A DNA stretch of 64,000 bases, taken from assembly GCA_021846275.1 (NCBI GenBank), contig JAJZBZ010000005.1:1-64000 (forward strand), written 5' to 3'. Every line of letters starts with the position of its first letter. Position 1 is the first letter of the stretch. Shown here piece by piece: positions 29,001 to 37,542 of this stretch. The notes beneath the pieces were generated by a model that ran no database searches, had not been told where the DNA came from, and was given only the letters and a program-made list of their open reading frames with translations. The position numbers were made by a program, and so were the translations under genes. The stretch is from Acidobacteriota bacterium. Its GTDB lineage: Bacteria > Acidobacteriota > Terriglobia > Terriglobales > Acidobacteriaceae.

Positions 29001-32000
29001 GCGAGCTGCCATTGGCTGGCGGCACGATGACCGGCACGCTGAATGCTCCGGTGATCGACGGGACGACGAACTGCGCGCTTTCGCCGAGCGTGAGCGGCTG
29101 CGTGGGCGGAGCCACGTCGGCGCTGATTCCTCCGGGAACAACGGGGACGTACGCGCAGAATGCGACGATGAAAGCGACGGCGCAGTGCGTCTATGATCCG
29201 GCGCTGAATGGCGCGGTGACGTCGGTGGTTCCCGGTCAGCTTGGCCTGGGCTACACGGTGGCTCCGCTGGTGACGGTGAGCGGCGGTGGTGGCAGCGGAT
29301 TGCAGGTGACATCGAATCTGAGCAACGGGCAGGTGGTCAGCTACACGGTTTCGAGTGGAGGATCGGGGTATACGAGCTGTCCGACGATTTCGGTTGCGGC
29401 TCCGCCGGCGGCTTCGCAGCCCGTGCCGGTGCTGGATCAGCGGCGCGGAGTGACGAGCTATTCGGCGGATATTCGCGTGGATGATTTTGGCTGCGCGGGC
29501 GACGGAGTGACCGACGATACCGAGTGCTTCAACAATGCGATTGAGTTTGCGACGGGAAATGGCGCGCATGCGGGGTCGATCTCGCTGACGCAGGGCAAGA
29601 CGTACTTCATCGGCACGATTACCGGGTACATGCAGACGGCGTGGGACGACGGCACGGCGCCGAGCACGGATACCTGCGGCGGGGTTCCGTGCACGAATCT
29701 GGCACCGGAGACGCCGGGGTATCTGGGCTATGCGATTCGCATCCCAAGCGGGCAATCGACGCCGCTGACGATCTTTGGCAACGGTGCGACGATCACATCG
29801 AGTTTTTTTGGCACTGCCGTGTCGGCGACGCAGTACACGATGGCCGCGCCGTACTTTGCGATCTTTGGATCGGATGTGGGGATTTCGTCGTGGAATCTGT
29901 ATGACCTGAACATCACGCGCGCGTTCATTGGCGCGACGGCGGCTTCGGCCGCGTACTGGCAGTGGGATCGGGTGACGATGAATGGAGTGGGAATGGCCGT
30001 GCTGCTGGGGTCATCACAGTTCGACCAGTTCGACAACCTGAATCTGCAGGGGATGATGTCGGGGCTGATTATCGGCGGATGGTGGAAGACGCGCGCGCCG
30101 AACACGAGCACAGAGGGCGCGGCGGTGTTGAATGACTATAACCTCGGCGATGAGACGAGTGTGGACGGGATTCTTTTTTACGGCTCCAACTGGCCGACGC
30201 AGGCACAATCGCAGGCGGCGCAGAATGCGCTGGATACATGGTTCAACACGTACTTTTTTCATGTGCAGGACAACCAGACACGGCTGACGGACCAGAACAA
30301 GGCTCCGGCGGGAGGGGTGACGGATTCGCTGTGGCGCGGCGTGTATCACGTGATGCTGGCCACCTATTCGCGTTATTACCGTTCCGTGAATGACGTGCTT
30401 GTGCGCAATGCGACTGTGAAGTTTATCCAGAACTATCCGATCGTTGCGACGGCGGCGACGGGATGGACGATCGACACGATCAGTACGGAGAACGTGGGTT
30501 GGTGCGATGCAAACAGCAGCTTTGGAGCGTATGGTTCGTCGAGTTGCCCGAATCCGTATGACAGCGTGAACAACGAGCTGGCGGGCGCGGTGCTGCTCTA
30601 CGACTTCCAGAACGTGACGGCGCGCAACATCGGCGTGGGCGGCTCGCCGATTGCGGACTCGATTGCGGAGCCGCCGCAGGTGAGCGCGGCGCAGCAGTTG
30701 AGCGATTTTCGAACGTATCTGACGAATGTGGAGAGCGGAGCCGCGTCGGCGATTGTGCCGCTGACGCAGCCGGTGACGACGACGCGGTTTCGCATCGGCC
30801 CTTCGACGGGAACAGCGATGCCGGGCGAGGTCAATTTTGACTCCGGAGAGCTGTGCCTGCAGGGGGTGATTGGCGGGTATGGGGATGAATGGTGCCTGCG
30901 CGCGGCCGACGGGCTGAATGAGAGTGCGAACCAGCCGCCGCGCTACTTTGTGCTGGAGAATGACGGATACAGCGGGTTGCAGGGGCAGACGGCGGTGCAG
31001 ATGCCGGGGTTGCGCGTGCGTTCTGGGTTGATCAGCGCTTCGGATGCGACGCTGCCGGTGACGGATTTTGCCGAGCAGGCGTTTGCGATTGCGGGTGGAA
31101 CGGTGAGTCCGCAGAGCTGCGCGACGGTGCCGGGCATTGCACTGGCGAATGCGGCGGCGACGGACGGAATTCTGTTTGTGGCTCCGCCGACAAGCGCGAA
31201 CGGGTTGCAGTTGAGCGGAGCGGTGACGGCGGCGGGAACGATGGCGCTGACGGCCTGCAATCCGACGACGGCTGTGGCGAGTTATCCGGCGGGGACGTAT
31301 CGGGCGTTTCTGCTGGCCGGCGCGGTGCCGACGGCGACACCGGCGACGACGGGCGGGACGGTGACGGCGACGGCATCGCTGACCGAGAGCGAGGGCGATC
31401 TGGTGGTGGGCGGTGCGAACGGGAATCCGACGCGGCTGCCGGGGAACAGTTCGACGACACCGGCGCTGCTGGTGGACGTGGGCAATGGCACGGGCGCGTT
31501 TGTGCCGACGTGGGAGTCGGCTCCGCAGCTTGCCGGGGGAAATCTGACGGGGCTGAATGCGAGCAACATTACGACGGGCACGCTGGCGCTGGCCGAAGGC
31601 GGAACCGGCGCGACGACCGGAGCGCAGGCGCTGGCGAATCTGGGCGGCGCGAATCTGGCGGCGGCGGTGACTGCCTTCAGCGGAGCGCTGACGGCGAAGA
31701 CGCTGGGCGGGCTGACGCAGACCGATCAGGAGAGTGGAGCGAACTTTGGAGCGCAGCTTGCGGCCTGCGTGGCGGGGCTGCCGGCGACGGGCGGAATCTG
31801 CGACGCGAGGAATTACAGGGGATCGCAGACGATCAGCGCGGCGGTGACGATTGGAGTCTCGAATACGCGCGTGGACCTGCCGTGCGCGACGATCACGATG
31901 ACGGCTCCGATTGTGATTCCGGCGGGAGTGCGCGACGTGAAACTGCATGGCTGCGCGCTGCGCGGAGGAACGACGGCGAGCGGAGCGACGGGCGGCACGG

Positions 32001-34648
32001 TGCTCGAGTACAACGGCACGGGCGCGGCGATTCAGGTGGGCGACTCGACCTACGCTCAGGACACGATGGGCTTCGCGATGGACGATGTGCTGGTGAATAC
32101 AACTGGCTCGTCGAGCGCGGGAACGGAAGCGTTGGTGGCGTGGCGGGTGCAGGAGATGGATCTCGAAAGCGACTACTACCTGGGGAATGCGAACCAGACG
32201 GCGCTGCAACTGGATGGAACGGGGAATTACACGGGAGGAACGTTCTTTGACCAGGACATCAACGGGTTCGAGGTTGCGGTGAACGCGGTGGGGCATCAGG
32301 TGGCGAACGCGGCGACGACGGACTGGGTGAATGCGAGCACGTTTCTGCGGCTGCATGTGGATTGTCCGACGGCGAGCGGGAGCGCGATTGCGGGAACGAT
32401 TGGCATCAACCTGGTGCAGGGCGACGGGAATACGTTCACGGGCGGAGACGTGGAGAACTGCGCGACGGCGGTGCATCTGGGGCTGAATGCACAGAACAAT
32501 ACGCTGGTGGGCGTGAGGAATGAAGGCTCGACGACGCAGGTGGAGGCGGATGCGGGAAGCCAGTTCAATAGCTGGATGACGGGCGGAACGATGTTTACCG
32601 GAGCGCTGGTGGACAACGGAAGCCGGAACAGCTTCTGGGATGCGTTTCACCGGGCCTTCAACGGCGTGAACGGGGACTGGTACGCGAGCCAGAAGGATGC
32701 GACGGTGACGAATCACTATCGGCTGGGGATTGGCGCGGGCAATGTGCGCGGGCTGGAGTGGGAGAGCCAGGTGGACAATGGCACGTCGGCGACGCAGTAC
32801 AACTGGCTGTGGGGGCTGACGGATGGGACGAGCGGCGAGTCGAACTGGATTTTTCAGGATCTGATCAACGGCGTGATCCGGCTGCAGATGGAGGAGCAGA
32901 ACGCGGCGGGCAACAATTCGACGGCGATCAACGGCACGGGAACGGGCAATGTCTGTTTTCAGTGCAGTGGAAACGCGGGCACCGGCGGCGTGGCGTTCTC
33001 CAGTGGTGGCGCGACGCCGACGACGGTGGCGACGGTGGACGGGAGCGGGAATGCGGATTTCCTGGGGACGCTGACGGTGGGCGGAACGACGACATTCACC
33101 GGATCGACGACGGTGAGGAACGCGGCGAATGCGGAGATCGACCAGACGCTGGAAGCCGGCGCGACGGCGACGCAGAAGGAGAGCTACCTCTACAAGGACT
33201 ACACGGGGGCCAGCCAGTGGTACATGGTGAAGGACGGGTCGAACAACTGGGAGCTGAACTCGGCGATTGACGGGCTGGATCACATCAAGGCGTATCAGAA
33301 CGGAGATGAGTATCTGGACGCGGCGGGTACGGGCGCGGTGCGGTTCAATCTGGAGGCGAATGCGGGCACGGGCGGAGTGGTGTTCTACTCCGGGGGCGCG
33401 ACGCCGACGGAGGTGGCAAAGATTGACGGGAGCGGGAACCTGACGGTGTCAAGCTGCACGGGCTGCGGCGCGACGAGCGGCGGCGCGGGAACGGTGGCGA
33501 GCGGAACGGCGGGGCAGATTGCCTACTACGCGACGACGGGCACGACAGTGAGCGGCCTCGCGACGACGGGCACGGGCAGCGCGGTGCTGGCGACGAGTCC
33601 GTCGGTGGCGGCCCCGACGCTGACGGGGACGACGACGGCGACGGGGAATGTGAATGTGACGAACGCGGCGGATGCGGCGGATACGCTGACAATCCAGCCG
33701 GGCGCGACGACGGAGCAGAACGGGGTGGTGGAGTGGAACAGCTACACCGGCGCGGCGGAGTGGACGTGGAAGAAGGACTCAAGCAATACGCTGCGGATGA
33801 GCGATGCGGCGAACAGCCTGGATCGAATCGTTGCGTATCAGAACGGGCAGACGGCGATCAATGCGGGCGCGGGCGCGAACGCGGTGGTGATCAACAACGG
33901 GAGCGGCAGCGGCACGGGCGGGCTGATCGTGTATGAGGGAGGGTCGAACGCGAACGCGGCGGCGATGTCGGTGACGAATGCGGGGAACGAGGCGCTGGCG
34001 GGGACGCTGTCGGCGAACGGACTGACGACGAACAACGGGGTGACGATTCAACATGGCGGCGTGATTCTGAACAACGCGGGCAGGGCGGTGCTGGCCACGC
34101 AGACGGCGGCGACGGCGACGGCCTGCGCTGTTGCGGGCGCTATTCAGATGCAGGGCAACTACTGGAATGGCAGCGCGAGCGCGGCGGATGCGATTACGAT
34201 GCAGCCAGCGTGCGCGCCGGGAACAAATGGGGCCGAGACGCTGAACATCACCAACAGCGGTTCGACGGGGGCGTTGACGGTGGCCGTGGCGGGCGGGTTG
34301 ACGGGGCAGAGCATTGCCGGCAGCGGCGGGATGACGCTGGCCGTGGGCGCGGCGGCGGGATCGGGCGCGACGATTGGCTGCGCAAGCGGGCACGTCTGCG
34401 ACAGCGTGAGCGGGACGCTGACGGTGACAACCGGCACGGCGACTGCGACCGGAACGCTGGCGACGCTGACGTTTCCGACGGCGCACACGAACAGCGCCAA
34501 CTGCATGGTGAAGGTGACGCTGAGCGGGACGGGCGCGGTGAACGCGATCGAGTGGGCCGAGACGACGACCGGGGTGACGCTGACGGCGGATGCGGCGCTG
34601 GCGGCGGCGACAGGGTATTCGGTGCGGTACTGGTGCGGCGGACAGTGA
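26015..34648 (+). CDS. Giant secreted protein with phage tail-fibre and pectin-lyase-like domains
   Basis: The protein has 2,877 residues and begins with a Sec signal (RIFLLLVLLAATAGLAGRA). A beta domain (QGTVYDASGAPASGTLLISW) follows. Tail-fibre-type motifs come next: PLAGGTMTGAL near 200 and again near 1000, with ADKHYVDESFA and ANKAYVDQAVA segments. Parallel beta-helix domains of the pectate-lyase-3/tail-spike type begin with VKEFGAVCDGATDDTAAL (near 279) and RVDDFGCAGDGVTDD (near 1154); a third likely one lies near 1905. The C-terminal part has two related modules (KDGSNNWELNSAIDGLDHI and KDSSNTLRMSDAANSLDRI). I chose ATG 26015 because GGAAGGAA precedes it and the signal peptide starts there. 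Codon style changes near 27.7 kb. It may be a surface polysaccharide depolymerase or adhesin, or the spike of the adjacent virion module. Confidence 0.85.
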   Translation: MNNGLCVEKRAGIGRIFLLLVLLAATAGLAGRAQSVTTTTVQGTVYDASGAPASGTLLISWPSFTTAAGQAVTADTTTVTIGADGFVSVNLAPNLGATPAGLYYTVVYQLSDGTVNTEYWVVPATTTATIASVQAQVLPAAQAVQAVTEAYVNQQIAALGTSQLSPSGGTLTGPLTLSGDPTTPLMAADKHYVDESFAQAVPLAGGTMTGALGTPGVNGIASPVNGSAQTNLQTTVTAAGSTGAMIVPPTYSGTDTFTNTSGIRVDDWRTGGAQQHARNVKEFGAVCDGATDDTAALQAAINYAQAHHVGLTLPSGICKTHQLTWHLESIAGQGVQNSALMGFPGDDVLTTVTDSPTLFSNTHLHDFTIYVDQSVDVSCSPAEGRAAAGSCGVNRPIEPGSIFSPGGNGLTATVGSGPGWSIGNCAIAMPAATGAGGNGLKNAVIENIAIATVGTDPLGSYPSASSTHTCGLYLQQWPTGSQFRNLAIAGVGTGIAMPALPAATPAGLNADNNLWINLALNVVHGFVAAEGANNVIDGLNARAWNSAATGEAPTGLVLDFAGVERGWTVRNPEILPEWVAVQPQLTVTAISGAVTAVSVGPEHGLGFDPYGPTVPLVFSGSCTASANVAVNADGSLGAVTITSAGFGCSSTTTATVNVAGTWMTSKPVNLISGQKMIALGGSLLIGNGGYTVWNAASSETHETAIQGGGTLVASTTPYPALLIGPSAELSGAANGYSGSSNRFQQLGLSSPAELADSGLGNVTEQSSGASEHSVETARLEEGRATADFALLGGGAANQAFSSLNDLFFTAEDLVAAAGESVGTGSQSGKDSTAPVTGSYVRAVGGAWDTSGNWSLRNAGGTLLLGQGFPAGTGTWVIAAKADVAATQELKLSGTTGAQSCAFADQTVSLTTSWQIFRIPYNTVTGISACDSATAGNAVSAQGMPPSTSTNVETAWMAFTPAFQQLLVANAPTVPEQAANKAYVDQAVASQIASGSGELPLAGGTMTGTLNAPVIDGTTNCALSPSVSGCVGGATSALIPPGTTGTYAQNATMKATAQCVYDPALNGAVTSVVPGQLGLGYTVAPLVTVSGGGGSGLQVTSNLSNGQVVSYTVSSGGSGYTSCPTISVAAPPAASQPVPVLDQRRGVTSYSADIRVDDFGCAGDGVTDDTECFNNAIEFATGNGAHAGSISLTQGKTYFIGTITGYMQTAWDDGTAPSTDTCGGVPCTNLAPETPGYLGYAIRIPSGQSTPLTIFGNGATITSSFFGTAVSATQYTMAAPYFAIFGSDVGISSWNLYDLNITRAFIGATAASAAYWQWDRVTMNGVGMAVLLGSSQFDQFDNLNLQGMMSGLIIGGWWKTRAPNTSTEGAAVLNDYNLGDETSVDGILFYGSNWPTQAQSQAAQNALDTWFNTYFFHVQDNQTRLTDQNKAPAGGVTDSLWRGVYHVMLATYSRYYRSVNDVLVRNATVKFIQNYPIVATAATGWTIDTISTENVGWCDANSSFGAYGSSSCPNPYDSVNNELAGAVLLYDFQNVTARNIGVGGSPIADSIAEPPQVSAAQQLSDFRTYLTNVESGAASAIVPLTQPVTTTRFRIGPSTGTAMPGEVNFDSGELCLQGVIGGYGDEWCLRAADGLNESANQPPRYFVLENDGYSGLQGQTAVQMPGLRVRSGLISASDATLPVTDFAEQAFAIAGGTVSPQSCATVPGIALANAAATDGILFVAPPTSANGLQLSGAVTAAGTMALTACNPTTAVASYPAGTYRAFLLAGAVPTATPATTGGTVTATASLTESEGDLVVGGANGNPTRLPGNSSTTPALLVDVGNGTGAFVPTWESAPQLAGGNLTGLNASNITTGTLALAEGGTGATTGAQALANLGGANLAAAVTAFSGALTAKTLGGLTQTDQESGANFGAQLAACVAGLPATGGICDARNYRGSQTISAAVTIGVSNTRVDLPCATITMTAPIVIPAGVRDVKLHGCALRGGTTASGATGGTVLEYNGTGAAIQVGDSTYAQDTMGFAMDDVLVNTTGSSSAGTEALVAWRVQEMDLESDYYLGNANQTALQLDGTGNYTGGTFFDQDINGFEVAVNAVGHQVANAATTDWVNASTFLRLHVDCPTASGSAIAGTIGINLVQGDGNTFTGGDVENCATAVHLGLNAQNNTLVGVRNEGSTTQVEADAGSQFNSWMTGGTMFTGALVDNGSRNSFWDAFHRAFNGVNGDWYASQKDATVTNHYRLGIGAGNVRGLEWESQVDNGTSATQYNWLWGLTDGTSGESNWIFQDLINGVIRLQMEEQNAAGNNSTAINGTGTGNVCFQCSGNAGTGGVAFSSGGATPTTVATVDGSGNADFLGTLTVGGTTTFTGSTTVRNAANAEIDQTLEAGATATQKESYLYKDYTGASQWYMVKDGSNNWELNSAIDGLDHIKAYQNGDEYLDAAGTGAVRFNLEANAGTGGVVFYSGGATPTEVAKIDGSGNLTVSSCTGCGATSGGAGTVASGTAGQIAYYATTGTTVSGLATTGTGSAVLATSPSVAAPTLTGTTTATGNVNVTNAADAADTLTIQPGATTEQNGVVEWNSYTGAAEWTWKKDSSNTLRMSDAANSLDRIVAYQNGQTAINAGAGANAVVINNGSGSGTGGLIVYEGGSNANAAAMSVTNAGNEALAGTLSANGLTTNNGVTIQHGGVILNNAGRAVLATQTAATATACAVAGAIQMQGNYWNGSASAADAITMQPACAPGTNGAETLNITNSGSTGALTVAVAGGLTGQSIAGSGGMTLAVGAAAGSGATIGCASGHVCDSVSGTLTVTTGTATATGTLATLTFPTAHTNSANCMVKVTLSGTGAVNAIEWAETTTGVTLTADAALAAATGYSVRYWCGGQ

Positions 34649-34649
34649 A

Positions 34650-34713
34650 TCAGTGGTCAGGGATCAGTGGTCAGGGATCAGTTCTTTGCTGACGACTGAC
34701 TGCTGACGACCTG
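34650..34713. repeat. Inverted heptamer arrays after the giant gene
   Basis: GTCAGGG/ATCAGTG heptamers begin 2 bp after the stop codon of the giant gene and are followed by the complementary CTGACGA form after about 8 bp. The two arms can form an imperfect hairpin. Confidence 0.8.
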
Positions 34714-34882
34714 GGCCGAAGGCGACGGCGGGAGCGGGAACGCGGAGCGGGCGGCCGCGGGACAACCAAACGCAGGATAAACAGGGGATGCGCGAGGCGA
34801 CCCGGGCAGGCGGGAGGCTGAGACGTGGCGGAACGTCTATGGCCGATGGGGTGGTGGCTTTTGCGCAGAGGGCGGGCGGGCG

Positions 34883-36487
34883 ATGAAAGGCGGGACAGGG
34901 ACGCGAGGCGGACAGCAGGCGAGGACGAGCGGAGTGACGGCGGAGACGAAACGGCTGGAGGCGAAACGGTGGCAGCGCGAGGAGCGTGACAGGAGGGAAC
35001 TGGAGCGGTTTGGCGAGCATCTGGATGAGGCGCATCCGCTGCTGGACGGGCGGACGCCGCTGGTGTTTCTGGCCGAGAAGATGCTGAAGGTGAGGGGCAG
35101 GGATGGCCGGTTGCACAGGCTGAGTCCGAATGCGGCGCAGAGGGCGTTTGAGGCCGAGCGCGGAGCGGCGAACATTGTGCTGAAGGCCAGGCAGATGGGG
35201 ATGACGACATGGGTTGCAGGGCGGTTTCTGCTGAAGACGGTGACGAGGCCGGGGACGCTGACGCTGCTGGTGGCGCATACGCAGGATGCTGCGGAGGAGA
35301 TTCTGCGGATTGTGCATCGGTTTGTGGAGCATCTGCCGCCGTGTCTGACGCGGGGAGTGCTGGTGACGGACAGGCAGAATGTGAGGCAGATCGCGTTTCC
35401 GAAGATGGACGCGGAGTTTCGCGTGGTGAGCGCGGCGGACAGGAATGCGGGACGCGGGATGACGGTGCAGAATCTGCATTGCTCGGAGGTTTCGCGATGG
35501 CCGGGCGATGGAGCCGAGACGCTGGCCGGGTTGCGGGCATGCCTGGCGCCGAGGGGGTCGGAGCTGGTGATGGAATCGACGCCGAACGGGGCGAGCGGAT
35601 GCTTCTATGACGAGTGGATGCGGGCGCCGGAGACGGGCGTGGTGCGGCATTTTTTTCCGTGGTGGATGGAGGCCGGGTATCGGGCTGAGGAGGTGGACGA
35701 GGATTCGGTGACGGACGAGGAGATGGAGCTGATGTTCGATCACGGTCTGGATCTGGGGCAGCTGGGATATCGGAGGCGGATGCTGGCGGAGCAGGGCGCG
35801 CTGGCGCGGCAGGAGTTTGCCGAAGACGCGGAGCGGTGTTTTCTGGTTTCCGGCGAAATGTACTTTGACCGCGAGGCGGTGGAGCGGCGGCTGGCCGAGC
35901 TGGGCGAGCCGACGGAGCGGGAACGGAATGGCAGGCTGGAGTTGTATCTGCCGCCGGTGATGGGAAGGCGATATGTGGTGGCTGTCGATCCGGCGGGCGG
36001 CGGCGCGGATGGGGATTACTCGGCGATCGAGGTGATTGACCTGGAGAGCGGGATCCAGTGCGCGGAGTTTGCGGCGCATGTGGGCGGGATCGAGCTGGCG
36101 CAGCAGGTGGCATCGCTGGCGCGGCGGTATAACGAGGCTCCGGTGGTGGTGGAGCGGAATAATCATGGGGCGGCGGTGATTGTGGCGCTGGGCGAGAGCG
36201 TGGGCTATCACGAGCTGTGGACGGCGCGGGATGGGCAGCCGGGATGGCTGACGACGACGCTGACGCGGCCGGCGATTCTGGCGCGGATGGCGGCGGTGGT
36301 GATGGAGAGTCCGGAGTGTTTGCGGAGCCGGGGGCTGCTGATGGAGTGCCGGAGCTTTGTGCGGCTGGCGAATGGTAATGTGGGCGCGCGCGGCGGGACG
36401 CATGATGATCGCGTGATGGCGATGGCGATTGCGCTGGCGGCGCGGGAGCAGATGTTGGGTGGGCGATCGGGGAAACGGGGACGGTAA
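34883..36487 (+). CDS. Phage terminase large subunit
   Basis: This 534-residue DNA-packaging motor has an N-terminal ATPase with the adenine/Walker A-like segment NIVLKARQMGMTTWVAGRF (near residues 93-112). The coupling motif STPNG lies in VMESTPNGASGCFYDEW. The C-terminal RNase-H-like nuclease has acidic residues in YVVAVDPAGGGADGDYSAIE (near 358), VVVERNNHG (near 415) and HDDRVMAMAIAL (near 510). All key acidic positions are present, so both ATPase and nuclease look intact. It is the first gene of the virion module. No small terminase is evident next to it. Confidence 0.93.
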   Translation: MKGGTGTRGGQQARTSGVTAETKRLEAKRWQREERDRRELERFGEHLDEAHPLLDGRTPLVFLAEKMLKVRGRDGRLHRLSPNAAQRAFEAERGAANIVLKARQMGMTTWVAGRFLLKTVTRPGTLTLLVAHTQDAAEEILRIVHRFVEHLPPCLTRGVLVTDRQNVRQIAFPKMDAEFRVVSAADRNAGRGMTVQNLHCSEVSRWPGDGAETLAGLRACLAPRGSELVMESTPNGASGCFYDEWMRAPETGVVRHFFPWWMEAGYRAEEVDEDSVTDEEMELMFDHGLDLGQLGYRRRMLAEQGALARQEFAEDAERCFLVSGEMYFDREAVERRLAELGEPTERERNGRLELYLPPVMGRRYVVAVDPAGGGADGDYSAIEVIDLESGIQCAEFAAHVGGIELAQQVASLARRYNEAPVVVERNNHGAAVIVALGESVGYHELWTARDGQPGWLTTTLTRPAILARMAAVVMESPECLRSRGLLMECRSFVRLANGNVGARGGTHDDRVMAMAIALAAREQMLGGRSGKRGR

Positions 36488-36490
36488 GCA

Positions 36491-36581
36491 GCAGGGGTCA
36501 GGGATCAGTCGTCAGGGATCAGGGATCAGGGGTCAGGGGATCGTTGTGGCTGACGACTGACGACTGACCACTGACGACTAT
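36491..36581. repeat. Inverted heptamer arrays after terminase
   Basis: About seven GTCAGNN-type units start 4-6 bp after the terL stop. After a 10-bp centre come five CTGACNA-type units. The arrangement is a near-perfect example of the two-armed form. Confidence 0.85.
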
Positions 36582-36636
36582 TTCGTTGGGGCGGGTAGAA
36601 TCCGGAGTAGCGCGGCGAGTGATGGAGTGAGCGCGC

Positions 36637-37458
36637 TTGACGGGGGACGAGCGGACTTTGGCGGTTCAGGCGGTGCAGCAGATTCGGCGGATGCGAGGCG
36701 GAGCGCAGGGGCAGTTGATGCTTGGCTCCGATGGGCGGCTGTATGTGGTGAAGTTTCGCAACAATCCTCAGCATGAGCGGGTGTTGGCGAATGAGATGCT
36801 GGCGACGCGGCTGGCGGCTTCGGCGGGATTGTCGGTGCCGGAGACGGAGGTGGTGGAGGTTTCGGCGTGGCTGGTGGAACACTCGCCGGAGCTGACGGTG
36901 GACCTGGGACGGCGGCGGGAGCCGTGCGCGTCGGGTCTGAACTTTGGAGCGCGGTATGTGGGCGGGCTGATGCCGGGGCAGGTGGTCGATTATCTGCCGG
37001 AGGAGCAGTTGGGCGAGGTGAGGAATCTTGGCGAGTTTGCCGGGATGCTGGCGCTGGACAAGTGGACGGGGAATGCGAACGGTCGGCAGGCGGTGTTTAC
37101 GCGCTCGGCGCGGGAGCGGCGGTATACGGCGGTGTTTATCGACCAGGGATTTTGCTTTCACGCCGGGGAGTGGAAGTTTGAGGATGCGCCGCTGCGCGGG
37201 GTGTATCCCAGGAATGCGGTGTATGCGCGGGTGACGGGATGGGAGAGTTTTGAGCCGTGGCTGAGCCGGATGGAGGCGATGGCTGTGGAGCAGATATGGC
37301 AGACTGCCGAGACGATTCCGCCGGAGTGGTATGGCGGGGATGTGGGCGAGATGGAACGGCTGGTGGAAGCGCTGGACCGGCGGCGGGTGAGGATTCGGGA
37401 ACTGGTGGAGGAATTTGGAAAAACGGAACGAAGGCCGTTTGGAGGATGGAAAAAGTGA
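36637..37458 (+). CDS. HipA-like kinase domain protein
   Basis: The protein has 273 residues. YVVKFRNNPQHERVLANEML (near residues 37-56) fits the ATP-binding lobe lysine and following helix of the HipA-like (HipA_2) kinase family. The catalytic-lobe segment ALDKWTGNANGRQAVF (near 138-153) and VFIDQGFCF follow. Where HipA-type kinases usually have Asp in the NxD-type catalytic loop this reads NAN, so activity is uncertain. The start is TTG. A DUF3037 gene follows after 85 bp, and the two families often occur together. The pair is inserted between terminase and portal, a position used for phage cargo genes. Confidence 0.72.
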   Translation: MTGDERTLAVQAVQQIRRMRGGAQGQLMLGSDGRLYVVKFRNNPQHERVLANEMLATRLAASAGLSVPETEVVEVSAWLVEHSPELTVDLGRRREPCASGLNFGARYVGGLMPGQVVDYLPEEQLGEVRNLGEFAGMLALDKWTGNANGRQAVFTRSARERRYTAVFIDQGFCFHAGEWKFEDAPLRGVYPRNAVYARVTGWESFEPWLSRMEAMAVEQIWQTAETIPPEWYGGDVGEMERLVEALDRRRVRIRELVEEFGKTERRPFGGWKK

Positions 37459-37542
37459 AAGGGTGGCGGTGAGGACGGGGGTAGGATAAGGGTTGGAGCG
37501 TGCTTTGGGAGGTATTTCGGAGACAGGCTCTGGTCGAGTGGA

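Noticed and set aside
25640-33283. Very long open frames antisense to the giant gene
   Set aside because: Products are Arg/His-rich low-complexity translations of the complementary strand of a G/C-rich gene with strongly biased codons. No motif or ribosome-binding site supports them.
26015-34648. Giant gene as the missing tape-measure protein
   Set aside because: A tape measure is cytoplasmic, helical and between tail tube and baseplate genes. This protein has a signal peptide, beta-helix folds and lies upstream of terminase.
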